A stretch of 64,000 nucleotides of DNA from Streptomyces sp. NBC_01485 (lineage in GTDB: Bacteria; Actinomycetota; Actinomycetes; Streptomycetales; Streptomycetaceae). The position numbers were made by a program, and so were the translations under genes. Under the pieces are notes generated by a model. That model worked only from the letters and a program-made list of their open reading frames with translations. It did no database searches and was not told the DNA's origin. The DNA lies in contig NZ_CP109435.1 of the NCBI RefSeq assembly GCF_036227125.1, positions 5,456,001 to 5,520,000 on the forward strand, in the 5' to 3' direction. Below are positions 14,944 through 25,022 of the stretch, piece after piece (position 1 is the stretch's first letter; every line of letters begins with the position of its first letter).

Positions 14944-15975
14944 GTGGGTCCCCATCCTGCGGTCGCGGCGATACGCCTGGCGGTCCGCCGCGTACTTCAC
15001 GACATCCTCAACGACCACCACACCCCCGAAGCGGGCTCGCCCGAGCGCCCGCCGTCGCCGCTCGTGCTCGTGGCGTGCTCCGGCGGCGCCGACTCCATGG
15101 CGCTCGCCTCCGCCCTCGCCTTCGAATCCTCCCGGCTCGGCGTGCGCGCCGGCGGCGTCACCGTCGACCACGGCCTGCAGCCCGGCTCGGGCCTGCGCGC
15201 CGAGGAAGTCGTCCTGCGACTGCGCGGCCTCGGCCTCGACCCGGTCGAGTCCACCGCCGTGACCGTCGGCCGCGAAGGCGGACCCGAAGCCGCCGCCCGC
15301 GACGCGCGCTACCGCGCCCTCGACGCCGCGGCCGAACGCCACGGCGCCGCCGCGGTCCTGCTCGGCCACACCCGCGACGACCAGGCCGAAACCGTCCTGC
15401 TCGGCCTCGCCCGCGGCTCCGGCATCCGCTCCCTGTCCGGCATGGCGGCCGTCTCCGGGGGGCCGGGAGCCGCCCGCCGCTACCGCCGCCCCTTCCTCCA
15501 ACTCGACCGGCAGACCGCCCGCAAGGCCTGCCTGGTCCAGTCCCTGCCCGTGTGGGACGACCCCCACAACGCCGACCCGGCCTACACCCGCTCCCGGCTG
15601 CGCCACGAGGGCCTGCCCGCCCTGGAGAAGGCCCTCGGCAAGGGCGTCGTCGAAGCCCTCGCCCGCACGGCCCAGCTCTCCCGCGACGACGCCGACGCCC
15701 TCGACGCCTGGGCCGGCCAGGCCGAGTCCGCCGTACGGGACGCGGCCGGTCTCCTGGAGTGCGCCAAGCTCTACGCCCTGCCGCCCGCAGTACGCCGCCG
15801 GATCCTGCGCCGAGCCGCCATCGAGGCGGGCGCCCCGGCCGGTTCCCTCTTCGCCCGGCACATCGAGGAGGTCGACCGGCTGATCACCGGCTGGCGCGGC
15901 CAGGGAGTCATCAATCTCCCCGGCAAAGTCGTCGCCCAGCGCCAGGGTGGCAGACTGGTGATTCGGCAAGGCTGA
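14944..15975 (+). CDS. tilS: tRNA(Ile)-lysidine synthase
   Basis: A 343-residue PP-loop ATPase that attaches lysine to C34 of the CAU-anticodon tRNA-Ile, so that it reads AUA. The PP-loop SGGADS is residues 46-51. Family segments VDHGLQ, GHTRDDQAETVLLGLARGSG and the NADPAYTRSRLRHE motif are all present. GTG 14944 is chosen because AAGGGA lies about 9 bases upstream; GTG 14893 would add 17 residues without a site. It is transcribed with hpt, 73 bases downstream, though a hairpin lies between them. Confidence 0.93.
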   Translation: MGPHPAVAAIRLAVRRVLHDILNDHHTPEAGSPERPPSPLVLVACSGGADSMALASALAFESSRLGVRAGGVTVDHGLQPGSGLRAEEVVLRLRGLGLDPVESTAVTVGREGGPEAAARDARYRALDAAAERHGAAAVLLGHTRDDQAETVLLGLARGSGIRSLSGMAAVSGGPGAARRYRRPFLQLDRQTARKACLVQSLPVWDDPHNADPAYTRSRLRHEGLPALEKALGKGVVEALARTAQLSRDDADALDAWAGQAESAVRDAAGLLECAKLYALPPAVRRRILRRAAIEAGAPAGSLFARHIEEVDRLITGWRGQGVINLPGKVVAQRQGGRLVIRQG

Positions 15976-15986
15976 ATCCGGGCTCT

Positions 15987-16031
15987 CCGGCCGGGACCGC
16001 TCACGTGGTCGTGGGCGGTCCCGGTGGCCGG
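15987..16031 (+). terminator. GC-rich hairpin between tilS and hpt
   Basis: GGGACCGC (15993-16000) pairs with GCGGTCCC (16015-16022), and outer CCGG/CCGG bases extend the stem. It begins 12 bases after the tilS stop. It may terminate or attenuate transcription, or stabilise the tilS mRNA end. Confidence 0.5.
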
Positions 16032-16048
16032 TGGGACAACCGAAAGTG

Positions 16049-16609
16049 ATGCGGGTGGACGCGAAAGACATGGGCACCGACCTCAAAGAGGTGCTCATCA
16101 CCAAGGAAGAGATCGACGCGAAGCTGGTTGAGCTGGCCGCGAAGATCGACGCGGAGTACGCGGGCAAGGATCTGCTCATCGTCGGCGTCCTCAAGGGCGC
16201 TGTGATGGTCATGGCCGACCTCGCCCGAGCGCTGTCCACCCCCGTCACCATGGACTGGATGGCCGTGTCGTCCTACGGCGCGGGCACCCAGTCCTCCGGT
16301 GTGGTGCGGATCCTCAAGGACCTCGACACCGACATCAAGGGCAAGCACGTCCTGATCGTCGAGGACATCATCGACTCCGGCCTGACCCTGTCCTGGCTGC
16401 TGTCCAACCTCGGCTCGCGCGAGCCGGCGTCCCTCAAGGTGTGCACGCTGCTGCGCAAGCCCGAGGCGGCCAAGGTCGCGATCGACGTCGAGTGGGTCGG
16501 CTTCGACATCCCCAACGAGTTCGTCGTCGGCTACGGCCTCGACTACGCCGAGAAGTACCGGAATCTCCCGTTCGTGGGTACGCTCGCGCCCCACGTATAC
16601 GGCGGCTGA
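16049..16609 (+). CDS. hpt: Hypoxanthine phosphoribosyltransferase
   Basis: A 186-residue purine salvage enzyme that makes IMP or GMP from hypoxanthine or guanine and PRPP. The PRPP-binding signature is VLIVEDIIDSGLT. The N-terminal GVLKGAVMVMADLAR loop and the SSYGAGTQSSG flexible loop are typical. The start is uncertain: ATG 16049 gives the usual MRVDAKDMG N-terminus, and GTG 16046 and GTG 16031 are in frame, with only a weak GGTGGG site. It lies between tilS and ftsH, the usual actinobacterial order. Confidence 0.93.
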   Translation: MRVDAKDMGTDLKEVLITKEEIDAKLVELAAKIDAEYAGKDLLIVGVLKGAVMVMADLARALSTPVTMDWMAVSSYGAGTQSSGVVRILKDLDTDIKGKHVLIVEDIIDSGLTLSWLLSNLGSREPASLKVCTLLRKPEAAKVAIDVEWVGFDIPNEFVVGYGLDYAEKYRNLPFVGTLAPHVYGG

Positions 16610-16640
16610 ACCCGAAGGGCCCAGCCTCGTACGAAGATCG

Positions 16641-16666
16641 GGAACCCCGGCGGGCCTCCCGCCGTT
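16641..16666 (+). promoter_or_regulatory. SigR-type promoter upstream of ftsH
   Basis: GGAAC (16641-16645), exactly 18 bases, then GTT (16664-16666). This matches the thiol-oxidative-stress sigma factor SigR pattern GGAAT-N18-GTT with one C for T. The predicted transcript begins near 16673, about 120 bases before ftsH. Confidence 0.5.
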
Positions 16667-16793
16667 GGAGCATGCAGACGGGTGCGCCAGCTGTACCGTG
16701 CGGCTTTGCGCGACAAAGCTGGGGTACCGTCAGAAGAACTGTCTTATCAAACTCACTATGGCAGGAGGGACGGGGCGACACCGCTCCGTATGG

Positions 16794-18833
<2,040 letters not shown>

Positions 18834-18868
18834 ACCGGCTCCCGGGAGCCCCACCAGGCCCGGAATGG

Positions 18869-18910
18869 ATGCCGCGCCCCCCAGGATCTAGCCTGGGGGG
18901 CGCGGCATTT
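18869..18910 (+). terminator. Terminator after ftsH
   Basis: A perfect 17-bp stem (18869-18885 with 18892-18908) around the loop ATCTAG begins 36 bases after the ftsH stop and ends in TT. It separates ftsH from folE, which then needs its own promoter. Confidence 0.8.
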
Positions 18911-18977
18911 CGGTATGACCGGTTTTCGATGCCCGCAGCCGAGGCGCGTGACCCCCGCACAGGAACGAGGCACCAGA

Positions 18978-19583
18978 ATGACCGACCCCGTGACGCTGGA
19001 CGGTGAGGGCTCCATCGGCGAGTTCGACGAGAAGCGTGCCGAGAACGCCGTGCGCGAGCTCCTGATCGCGGTCGGCGAGGACCCGGACCGCGAGGGGCTG
19101 AAGGAGACACCGGCGAGGGTGGCGCGGGCGTACCGGGAGATATTCGCGGGGCTGTGGCAGCAGCCGGAGGACGTGCTGACGACGACGTTCGACCTGGGGC
19201 ACGACGAGATGGTGCTCGTGAAGGACATCGAGGTGTTCAGCACCTGTGAGCACCATCTCGTGCCGTTCAGGGGCGTCGCCCACGTCGGCTACATCCCGTC
19301 CGTCAGCGGGAAGATCACCGGTCTGTCCAAGCTGGCCCGGCTGGTGGACGTCTACGCGCGGCGTCCGCAGGTGCAGGAACGTCTCACCACGCAGATCGCC
19401 GACTCCCTGATGGGGATCCTGGAGCCGCGCGGTGTGATCGTGGTCATCGAGTGCGAGCACATGTGCATGTCCATGCGGGGCATCCGCAAGCCCGGCGCCA
19501 AGACCATCACGTCGGCGGTCCGGGGGCAGTTGCGGGACGCGGCGACGCGCAACGAGGCGATGAGCCTGATCATGGCGCGCTGA
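18978..19583 (+). CDS. folE: GTP cyclohydrolase I
   Basis: A 201-residue enzyme for the first step of folate synthesis, converting GTP to dihydroneopterin triphosphate. The zinc ligands are Cys90 and His93 in STCEHHLVPF and Cys163 in CEHMCMSM. Family motifs LVDVYARRPQVQERLT and KTITSAVRG are present. ATG 18978 has GAGG 7 bases upstream; GTG/ATG codons further up give atypical N-termini. The remaining folate genes (folP, folB, folK) lie next door but are transcribed towards folE from the right. Confidence 0.95.
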   Translation: MTDPVTLDGEGSIGEFDEKRAENAVRELLIAVGEDPDREGLKETPARVARAYREIFAGLWQQPEDVLTTTFDLGHDEMVLVKDIEVFSTCEHHLVPFRGVAHVGYIPSVSGKITGLSKLARLVDVYARRPQVQERLTTQIADSLMGILEPRGVIVVIECEHMCMSMRGIRKPGAKTITSAVRGQLRDAATRNEAMSLIMAR

Positions 19584-19610
19584 CGCCCGCCCGCGCTCGT
19601 GCGCACGGCG

Positions 19611-20096
19611 TCACGCCGCCGACGCCGCTCCCTTGTCGTGGTCGTCGTCCTCGGGGAGTTTGCAGACGCGCTCCAGGAAGATGGCCGCCGCTATGACAGC
19701 GATGCCGGCCAGGACCGAGAAGCCGGCGTAGATGGCCTGGTCGCGGCGGGCGGGGATGTCGAGGGACTCCAGGAGGAAGACGCCCGCGCCTCCGTACATG
19801 CCGGAGACCAGGGCGGCCACCAGGGCGCTGGCCTGGCCGAAGACGACCGCGCGGGCCGCCATCAGGGGATCGACGCCCTTGGCCTCGGGGCGCCGCTCGC
19901 GCTGGGCCTTGAGCCGCCCGCGCAGCGACAGCGCGGTGGCCAGCAGGACCACGGCGATCAGGCCCAGGACGATGGGGGCGGCCAGCGGGACGCTGGGAAG
20001 GGTCCCGATCGAGTTCCAGAGGCGGGCGCCCGCCCAGGACAGGATCGCGGCGACGACGAACACGCCGGCCAGCACCCTGATGCGCAGCTCTCTCAC
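19611..20096 (-). CDS. DUF3180 membrane protein
   Basis: A 161-residue membrane protein with four hydrophobic helices (about 8-25, 38-58, 80-105, 122-142) and a charged C-terminus (PEDDDHDKG). It matches the actinobacterial DUF3180 family, which nearly always follows folK. No function is known. The conserved position suggests a role linked to pterin/folate metabolism or simply co-expression. GTG 20096 with AAGGGA just upstream is the start. It converges on folE with a 27-base gap. Confidence 0.75.
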   Translation of the reverse strand: MRELRIRVLAGVFVVAAILSWAGARLWNSIGTLPSVPLAAPIVLGLIAVVLLATALSLRGRLKAQRERRPEAKGVDPLMAARAVVFGQASALVAALVSGMYGGAGVFLLESLDIPARRDQAIYAGFSVLAGIAVIAAAIFLERVCKLPEDDDHDKGAASAA

Positions 20097-20182
20097 GGTG
20101 TCCCTTCAGCTCCCCCGAGCCCGCGGGCGTGGACGGCTCGCGGGCAGTTGGTCTTCCTGACCTTCCTTCATGACCTTAACGA

Positions 20183-20794
20183 CTACTCGGGCAGGTGGAG
20201 TTCCAGGTCCTGGCGGGTCGCGATGCCCTCGCGCGTGACGGTGCCGAGGAGGTCGGCGACCGCGCCGCGGCCGGGGAGTTGGGCCTCGGGCTCCACGTCG
20301 TGCCAGGGGGCGAGGACGAAGGCGCGTTCATGGGCGCGGGGGTGGGGGAGGGTGAGCTGCGGGTCGTCGTCGACGACATCGGCGTACGCGACGATGTCGA
20401 CGTCGAGCGTGCGCGCGCCCCAGCGCTCGTCCCGTACCCGGTGGAAGGCCTCCTCGACGGCGTGCGCCCGCTCCAGGAGCGAGGACGGCGGGAGAGTCGT
20501 CTTCAGCAGGACCACCGCGTTGAAGTACGACGGCTGGCTGCCGGGCTCGACGCCCCACGGCTCGGTCTCGTACACCGGCGAGACGGCCTTGATGCGGACG
20601 CCCGGGGTGTCCTCCAGGGCGTCGATGGCGCCCTGGAGGGTCTCCAGGCGGTTGCCGAGGTTGGCGCCGAGGGAGATCACGGCCCGTTGGGGGTTGTGCA
20701 GGGTGGTGTCGGCGGCGTCGACCTTCTCGACGACGGAGGCCGGTACCGGCTGGACGGTCGGGTCGCTCTGCCCGTCGGTGAAGAACGCGGTCAT
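20183..20794 (-). CDS. folK: 2-amino-4-hydroxy-6-hydroxymethyldihydropteridine pyrophosphokinase (HPPK)
   Basis: A 203-residue kinase that transfers pyrophosphate from ATP to 6-hydroxymethyl-dihydropterin. Signatures: ISLGANLGNR near residue 41, the YETEPWG substrate loop, and RWGARTLDVDIVAY with the two magnesium aspartates. The N-terminal 35 residues are an extension beyond the usual HPPK start. The ATG overlaps the folB stop (ATGA), so translation is coupled. Confidence 0.95.
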   Translation of the reverse strand: MTAFFTDGQSDPTVQPVPASVVEKVDAADTTLHNPQRAVISLGANLGNRLETLQGAIDALEDTPGVRIKAVSPVYETEPWGVEPGSQPSYFNAVVLLKTTLPPSSLLERAHAVEEAFHRVRDERWGARTLDVDIVAYADVVDDDPQLTLPHPRAHERAFVLAPWHDVEPEAQLPGRGAVADLLGTVTREGIATRQDLELHLPE

Positions 20795-21150
20795 ACTCGG
20801 CTCCGGGTGATGGTGACGGTCACGTCGTCGAAGGGGACCGTGATCGGTGCGTCCGGTTTGTGCACGCAGACCTCGACCTCCTGGACCCCTTCGTGCTTCA
20901 GGCAGGCCTGGGCGATGCGCTCGGCGAGCGTCTCGACGAGGTCGACGGGGTCGCCCTGGACGACGGCCACGACCTCCTCCGCCACGACGCCGTAGTGCAC
21001 GGTTTTCGCCAGGTCGTCGTCGGCGGCGGCCGGTCGGGTGTCCAGGCCCAGGACGACGTCCACGATGAAGGTCTGGCCCTCCTCGCGTTCCTTGGGGAAC
21101 ACGCCGTGGTACCCGCGGGCCTTCAGGCCGCGCAGCGCGACACGATCCAC
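20791..21150 (-). CDS. folB: Dihydroneopterin aldolase
   Basis: A 119-residue enzyme that cleaves dihydroneopterin to hydroxymethyl-dihydropterin and glycolaldehyde. Motifs: GYHGVFPKEREEGQTFIVDV with the catalytic Glu, and the C-terminal VHKPDAPI with the conserved Lys. GTG 21150 is chosen because AGGAG lies 8 bases upstream; GTG 21159 would sit on that site. It overlaps folK by four bases. Confidence 0.93.
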   Translation of the reverse strand: MDRVALRGLKARGYHGVFPKEREEGQTFIVDVVLGLDTRPAAADDDLAKTVHYGVVAEEVVAVVQGDPVDLVETLAERIAQACLKHEGVQEVEVCVHKPDAPITVPFDDVTVTITRSRV

Positions 21151-21247
21151 GCGAATCACTCCTGCAATCGTCGGTTTCGGGCCGGTGCGTATCGGATGCG
21201 GACGGTACCCCGGCCTCGAACGAATCTACCTGCGAGCACTGACAGAG

Positions 21248-21284
21248 CCTGGCTCCGGCCGCGGTGGCCCGGGTCGGAGCCAGG
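21248..21284 (-). terminator. Hairpin between the NTF2-like gene and folB
   Basis: A perfect 10-bp stem CCTGGCTCCG (21248-21257) / CGGAGCCAGG (21275-21284) with a 17-base loop lies in the 283-base gap. It is placed to end the folP/NTF2-like transcript before folB. On the plus strand it is followed by AATTTT. The rest of the gap, about 21160-21240, must hold the folB promoter. Confidence 0.6.
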
Positions 21285-21433
21285 AATTTTCACCGGGTGT
21301 TTCCCTCAGGAACCCCGGCGGCTCACGGGCTGGTAGCCGCGCCTACCCACGGTTCGTGATTCCAACCACTTCGCGGTCTCTGTGGGCTTTCTTCCCGTGG
21401 GCCTTCTTCGGGTCGCTTCGGGTCGCCTCCCGC

Positions 21434-21955
21434 TCAGGCGGGGGTGTCCTCGTCGTCGGGGTCCTCGGACTCCTCGGGCTCGTCGTTTTCGGCCAGCACC
21501 GGGGAGGCGTGGTGCGACCACAGTTTCCAGCCGTCGGGCGTGCGGCGGAACACGTTCGTGGCGACCACCAGCTGGCCGACGAGCGGCCCGAGCTCCTCGC
21601 CGGCCTCCGGCGCGGGGCCGCCGCTGAGGATGTTCTCGGTGCAGGTCACGAGCGCGGTGTCGCCGGTGACGGAGACGTGCACGTCGGTGAGGAAGAACTG
21701 GATGTAGTCGGTGTTCGCCATGATCAGCGCGTACGACCTGAGGACCTCGCCGCGCCCGGTGAGCACGGGCCAGCCCGGGTGCACGCAGGAGATCACGCCA
21801 ACGTCCGCGGGGTCGTGGTACGTCTCGTCCACGCCCAGGTCGGCCGGGGTGAGCCAGAGCGAGGACACGCCGTCGAAGTCGCCTTGTTCCAGTGCCTCGT
21901 AGAAGGCGGTGTTGGCGGCCTCGACCTGCTCGACGTCGGTGTGGGGGGCGGTCAC
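21434..21955 (-). CDS. NTF2-like (SnoaL/DUF4440-type) protein
   Basis: A 173-residue protein with the cone-shaped NTF2-like fold pattern. It opens with helices (VEAANTAFYEALEQGDFDGVSSLW), then WLTPADLG, SCVHPGWPVLTGRGEVLRSY and a string of beta strands ending RRTPDGWKLWSHHASP. An acidic tail follows. GTG 21955 overlaps the folP stop (GTGA) and has AAGGAG just upstream, so it is translationally coupled to folP. Its constant place inside streptomycete folate operons suggests a folate-related role. The substrate is unknown, and it may be a small enzyme or a binding protein. Confidence 0.75.
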   Translation of the reverse strand: MTAPHTDVEQVEAANTAFYEALEQGDFDGVSSLWLTPADLGVDETYHDPADVGVISCVHPGWPVLTGRGEVLRSYALIMANTDYIQFFLTDVHVSVTGDTALVTCTENILSGGPAPEAGEELGPLVGQLVVATNVFRRTPDGWKLWSHHASPVLAENDEPEESEDPDDEDTPA

Positions 21956-22896
21956 CGGGCTCCTTCTGCGCCGTGCGGGGCGTGCGGGGCGTGTGTGTTG
22001 TGCGGGCCGGGACGGATGTCCGGCGTGTCTCTTTCCTCGCGTGCCTCTTCCACGGCGCGTGCGACCCGCACGGCGTCCGCCGTCGCGCGCACCTCGTGCA
22101 CGCGGACCGCCCAGGCGCCGGCCTGTGCCGCGAGGGCGGAGACGGCGGCCGTGGCGGCGTCCCGCTCGCGCGCGGGTGGCGGCGCGCCTCCTGGGCCGGC
22201 CAGGACGCGGCCGAGGAACCGCTTGCGGGAGGCGGCGACGAGCACCGGGTGGCCGAGGGCGTGCAGGCGGTCGAGGTGGGCCAGGAGGGAGAGGTCGTGG
22301 TCGGCCTCCTTGGAGAAGCCGAGGCCCGGGTCGACGACGATGCGGTCCGGGGAGACACCGCCCGCCAGAACGGCGTCCACGCGCGCGTGGAGTTCGTCCA
22401 CGACGTCGGCGACGACGTCGGCGTAGACGCCCTTGACGTTGCCGCCATCGAGGAAGCCGCGCCAGTGCATGACGACGAAGGGGGCGCCCGCGTCGGCCAC
22501 GGCCGGGATCATCGCCGGGTCGGCGAGGCCGCCGCTGACGTCGTTGACGAGGGCGGCGCCGGCCGCGAGGGCCCGGGCGGCGACGGAGGCGCGCATCGTG
22601 TCGACGGAGACGACGACGCCTTCGGAGGCGAGGCCGCGGACGACGGGGACGACCCGGCGCAGCTCCTCGGCCTCGTCCACGCGGGTGGCGCCGGGGCGGG
22701 TGGACTCGCCACCGACATCGATCAGGTCCGCGCCTTCGGCGACGAGGTGGAGGCCGTGTTTGACGGCGGCCGTCGTGTCGAACCAGCGGCCGCCGTCGGA
22801 GAAGGAGTCGGGGGTGACGTTGACGACTCCCATGACCGCGCAGCGGTCCCATTCCGGAAGGCCGTCGACGCGCCCGCGTCCGCTCTGCTTGCTCAT
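21952..22896 (-). CDS. folP: Dihydropteroate synthase
   Basis: A 314-residue sulfonamide-target enzyme that joins p-aminobenzoate to hydroxymethyl-dihydropterin pyrophosphate. TIM-barrel signatures: VMGVVNVTPDSFSDGG (22-37), LIDVGGESTRPGA, NDVSGG, VVDPGLGFSK and ASRKRFLG. The C-terminal 45 residues are an Arg/Glu then His/Pro-rich extension not needed for the barrel. The ATG at 22896 is the first gene of the leftward pair folP/NTF2-like, 79 bases from the MprF-like gene. Confidence 0.95.
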   Translation of the reverse strand: MSKQSGRGRVDGLPEWDRCAVMGVVNVTPDSFSDGGRWFDTTAAVKHGLHLVAEGADLIDVGGESTRPGATRVDEAEELRRVVPVVRGLASEGVVVSVDTMRASVAARALAAGAALVNDVSGGLADPAMIPAVADAGAPFVVMHWRGFLDGGNVKGVYADVVADVVDELHARVDAVLAGGVSPDRIVVDPGLGFSKEADHDLSLLAHLDRLHALGHPVLVAASRKRFLGRVLAGPGGAPPPARERDAATAAVSALAAQAGAWAVRVHEVRATADAVRVARAVEEAREERDTPDIRPGPHNTHAPHAPHGAEGAR

Positions 22897-22975
22897 ACGT
22901 TCAGCGTAGGCCCAGGAAGGAGCCGGGCCGTGGTGCGGCCCGGGCCCGAGTCCCCCTGGAACTCCATCGCTGAGG

Positions 22976-24811
22976 CTACGCCGCCCGTACGTCTCTCTCC
23001 GCCACCGCGTGCGTACACGCGCGTGCCGCGCTGGAGCGGCGGCGCAGGAAGCGGGGCAGGGGGAGCGCGAGGTTGACGAAGCCCTCGGCCTGCATGGCGG
23101 CGAAGCCGATGCGGGGGAGGTCGCCGGAGGCCCGGTAGACGACGAAGCGGGGCTCCCAGCGCGGCTGGAACTTGGCGTTGAACTTGTACAGCGATTCGAT
23201 CTGGAACCAGCGCGAGAGGAACACCAGCAGTCCGCGCCAGGCGCGCAGCACCGGGCCGGCGCCGATCTTCTCGCCGCGGGCCAGCGCCGAGCGGAACATG
23301 GCGAAGTTCAGCGACACGCGCGCGATGCCGAACTTCGGGGCGGCCTGGAGGGCGGCGACGATCAGCAGTTCGTTCATGCCCGGGTCGGCCGAGCGGTCGC
23401 GGCGCATCAGGTCCAGGGAGGCGCCGTCCGGGCCCCAGGGCACGAAGTGCAGGATCGCCTTCAGGTCGCCGTACTCGCCGGGGACCTCGTCCGCCTTGTG
23501 GGCGGTGGCGATGAGGCAGTCGCCGTCGGCGGCGTCGCCGACGCGGCCCAGGGCCATCGAGAAGCCGCGCTCGGTGTCGGTGCCGCGCCAGTCCTCCGCG
23601 GCCTGCCGGATGCGTGCCAGTTCGGCTTCGCCGAGGTCAGCCACGCGCCGTACCCGGGTCTCGTAACCGGCGCGTTCGATGCGCTTGACCATCTGGCGCA
23701 CGTTGCGCATCGCGCGGCCGGCCAGGGAGAAATCCGCCACGTCCACCACCGCCTCGTCGCCCAGTTCGAGGGCGTCCAGGCCGGTCTCCCGGGTCCAGAC
23801 CTCGCCGCCCGTCTCCGAGCAGCCCACGACGGCGGGCGTCCAGGAGTGCGCTTTGGCCTCGTCCATGAAGCGTTCGATGGCGCCGGGCCAGGCCTCGACG
23901 TCGCCGATGGGGTCGCCGCTGGCGAGCATCACGCCGGAGATGACGCGGTAGGTCACCGCCGCCTTGCCGCTGGGGGAGAAGACGACGGCCTTGTCGCGGC
24001 GCAGCGCGAAGTGGCCCAGGGAGTCGCGGCGGCCGTGCTTGTCCAGCAGGGCGCGCAGGCGGGTCTCGTCCTCCTCGGTGAGGCGGGCGGCCGGGTGCTC
24101 GGGCCGGAACGCGAGATAGATCGTCGTCACCGCGGTGATCCAGCCCAGGGCGCCGAGGGAGAAGGCGACGGTCCAGGAGGTGTTGCCCTGGTAGTAGACC
24201 GGGCCCTCGAAGCCGAAGAGGCCGTACAGGACGTGCGTAAGGCGATCGGCCAGGCTCGGGTCGCCGATCATGCGGTCGGGGTGGACGCTGACGATGACCA
24301 GCCCCAGGCCGAGGGAGCCCGCGCCCATGAGGACGAAGTTGGCGAGTGCGCGCCAGCGGCTGCGCGGGTCGGGCAGCGCCGCGAACTGGTCGCGGTGCAC
24401 CAGCAGCGGCACCAGGAGCGCGATCGAGATGAGCGCGCCCACGATCGAGTGCCGGTACACGAACTGTGCGACCGCGCCCGCGGGGAGCAGGACGACCGCC
24501 GCGCGCCACGCGCGCCGCTTGCTGCGCTTGAGGCCGTGGGCGAGCAGCAGCAGCAGGATGCCGGAGCTGAGGGACAGCGCCGCCGCGAACGGCCCGAAGG
24601 AGCCGGGCAGCACCTCGGCGACGGTGTGCATACGGCTGTGCCTGAACCGCGGGAAGACACCCGCGGCCACGTCCAGCAGACCCACGAGGGCACACGCTCT
24701 GCCGACGAGGGCGGGTACGGACTCAGGGCGCGGACCTCGCACTATCTGTCGCACCCGACTTGATCGGTGCGGAACCCCGCCCGACATTTCCCCATCTTCC
24801 GTGACAGACAT
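22976..24811 (-). CDS. Phosphatidylglycerol lysyltransferase domain membrane protein (MprF-like)
   Basis: A 611-residue protein. The N-terminal half has six or seven hydrophobic helices (about 35-235). The C-terminal half (from about 260) is the DUF2156 double-GNAT domain of MprF/LysX proteins (landmarks FALRRDKAVVFSPSGKAAVTYRV, ASGDPIGD, FHFVPWGP-like LHFVPWGPDGASLDLMRRD, NFAMFRS). Such proteins transfer lysine or another amino acid from tRNA to phosphatidylglycerol, which lowers surface charge and gives resistance to cationic peptides. The first ATG at 24811 has only a weak site; ATG 24787 is the alternative. The amino acid used cannot be read from the sequence. Confidence 0.85.
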   Translation of the reverse strand: MSVTEDGEMSGGVPHRSSRVRQIVRGPRPESVPALVGRACALVGLLDVAAGVFPRFRHSRMHTVAEVLPGSFGPFAAALSLSSGILLLLLAHGLKRSKRRAWRAAVVLLPAGAVAQFVYRHSIVGALISIALLVPLLVHRDQFAALPDPRSRWRALANFVLMGAGSLGLGLVIVSVHPDRMIGDPSLADRLTHVLYGLFGFEGPVYYQGNTSWTVAFSLGALGWITAVTTIYLAFRPEHPAARLTEEDETRLRALLDKHGRRDSLGHFALRRDKAVVFSPSGKAAVTYRVISGVMLASGDPIGDVEAWPGAIERFMDEAKAHSWTPAVVGCSETGGEVWTRETGLDALELGDEAVVDVADFSLAGRAMRNVRQMVKRIERAGYETRVRRVADLGEAELARIRQAAEDWRGTDTERGFSMALGRVGDAADGDCLIATAHKADEVPGEYGDLKAILHFVPWGPDGASLDLMRRDRSADPGMNELLIVAALQAAPKFGIARVSLNFAMFRSALARGEKIGAGPVLRAWRGLLVFLSRWFQIESLYKFNAKFQPRWEPRFVVYRASGDLPRIGFAAMQAEGFVNLALPLPRFLRRRSSAARACTHAVAERDVRAA

Positions 24812-25022
24812 CGCATCCCGTAGTTCCGCGAGAGACCTTGAACCCGGCGCCTATTCGGGCATCCGGCGACATTGCGCCCTCTAGGACGGTGTCTTGGGCT
24901 GAGAGGTTCACTCATTTCCTCAAAGCCAATGAAAAAGCCAAGGAAAGTTCGGGACAAGCCCTCGCGAAGGAGTCGGGGGAGCGGGCGCGATCCCGGACGG
25001 AGAGCAGGCAGGAAACCACCGC

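Noticed and set aside
22976..24811. A full LysX (lysyl-tRNA synthetase fusion) protein
   Set aside because: No class II synthetase motifs follow the DUF2156 domain; the protein ends at the normal MprF C-terminus.
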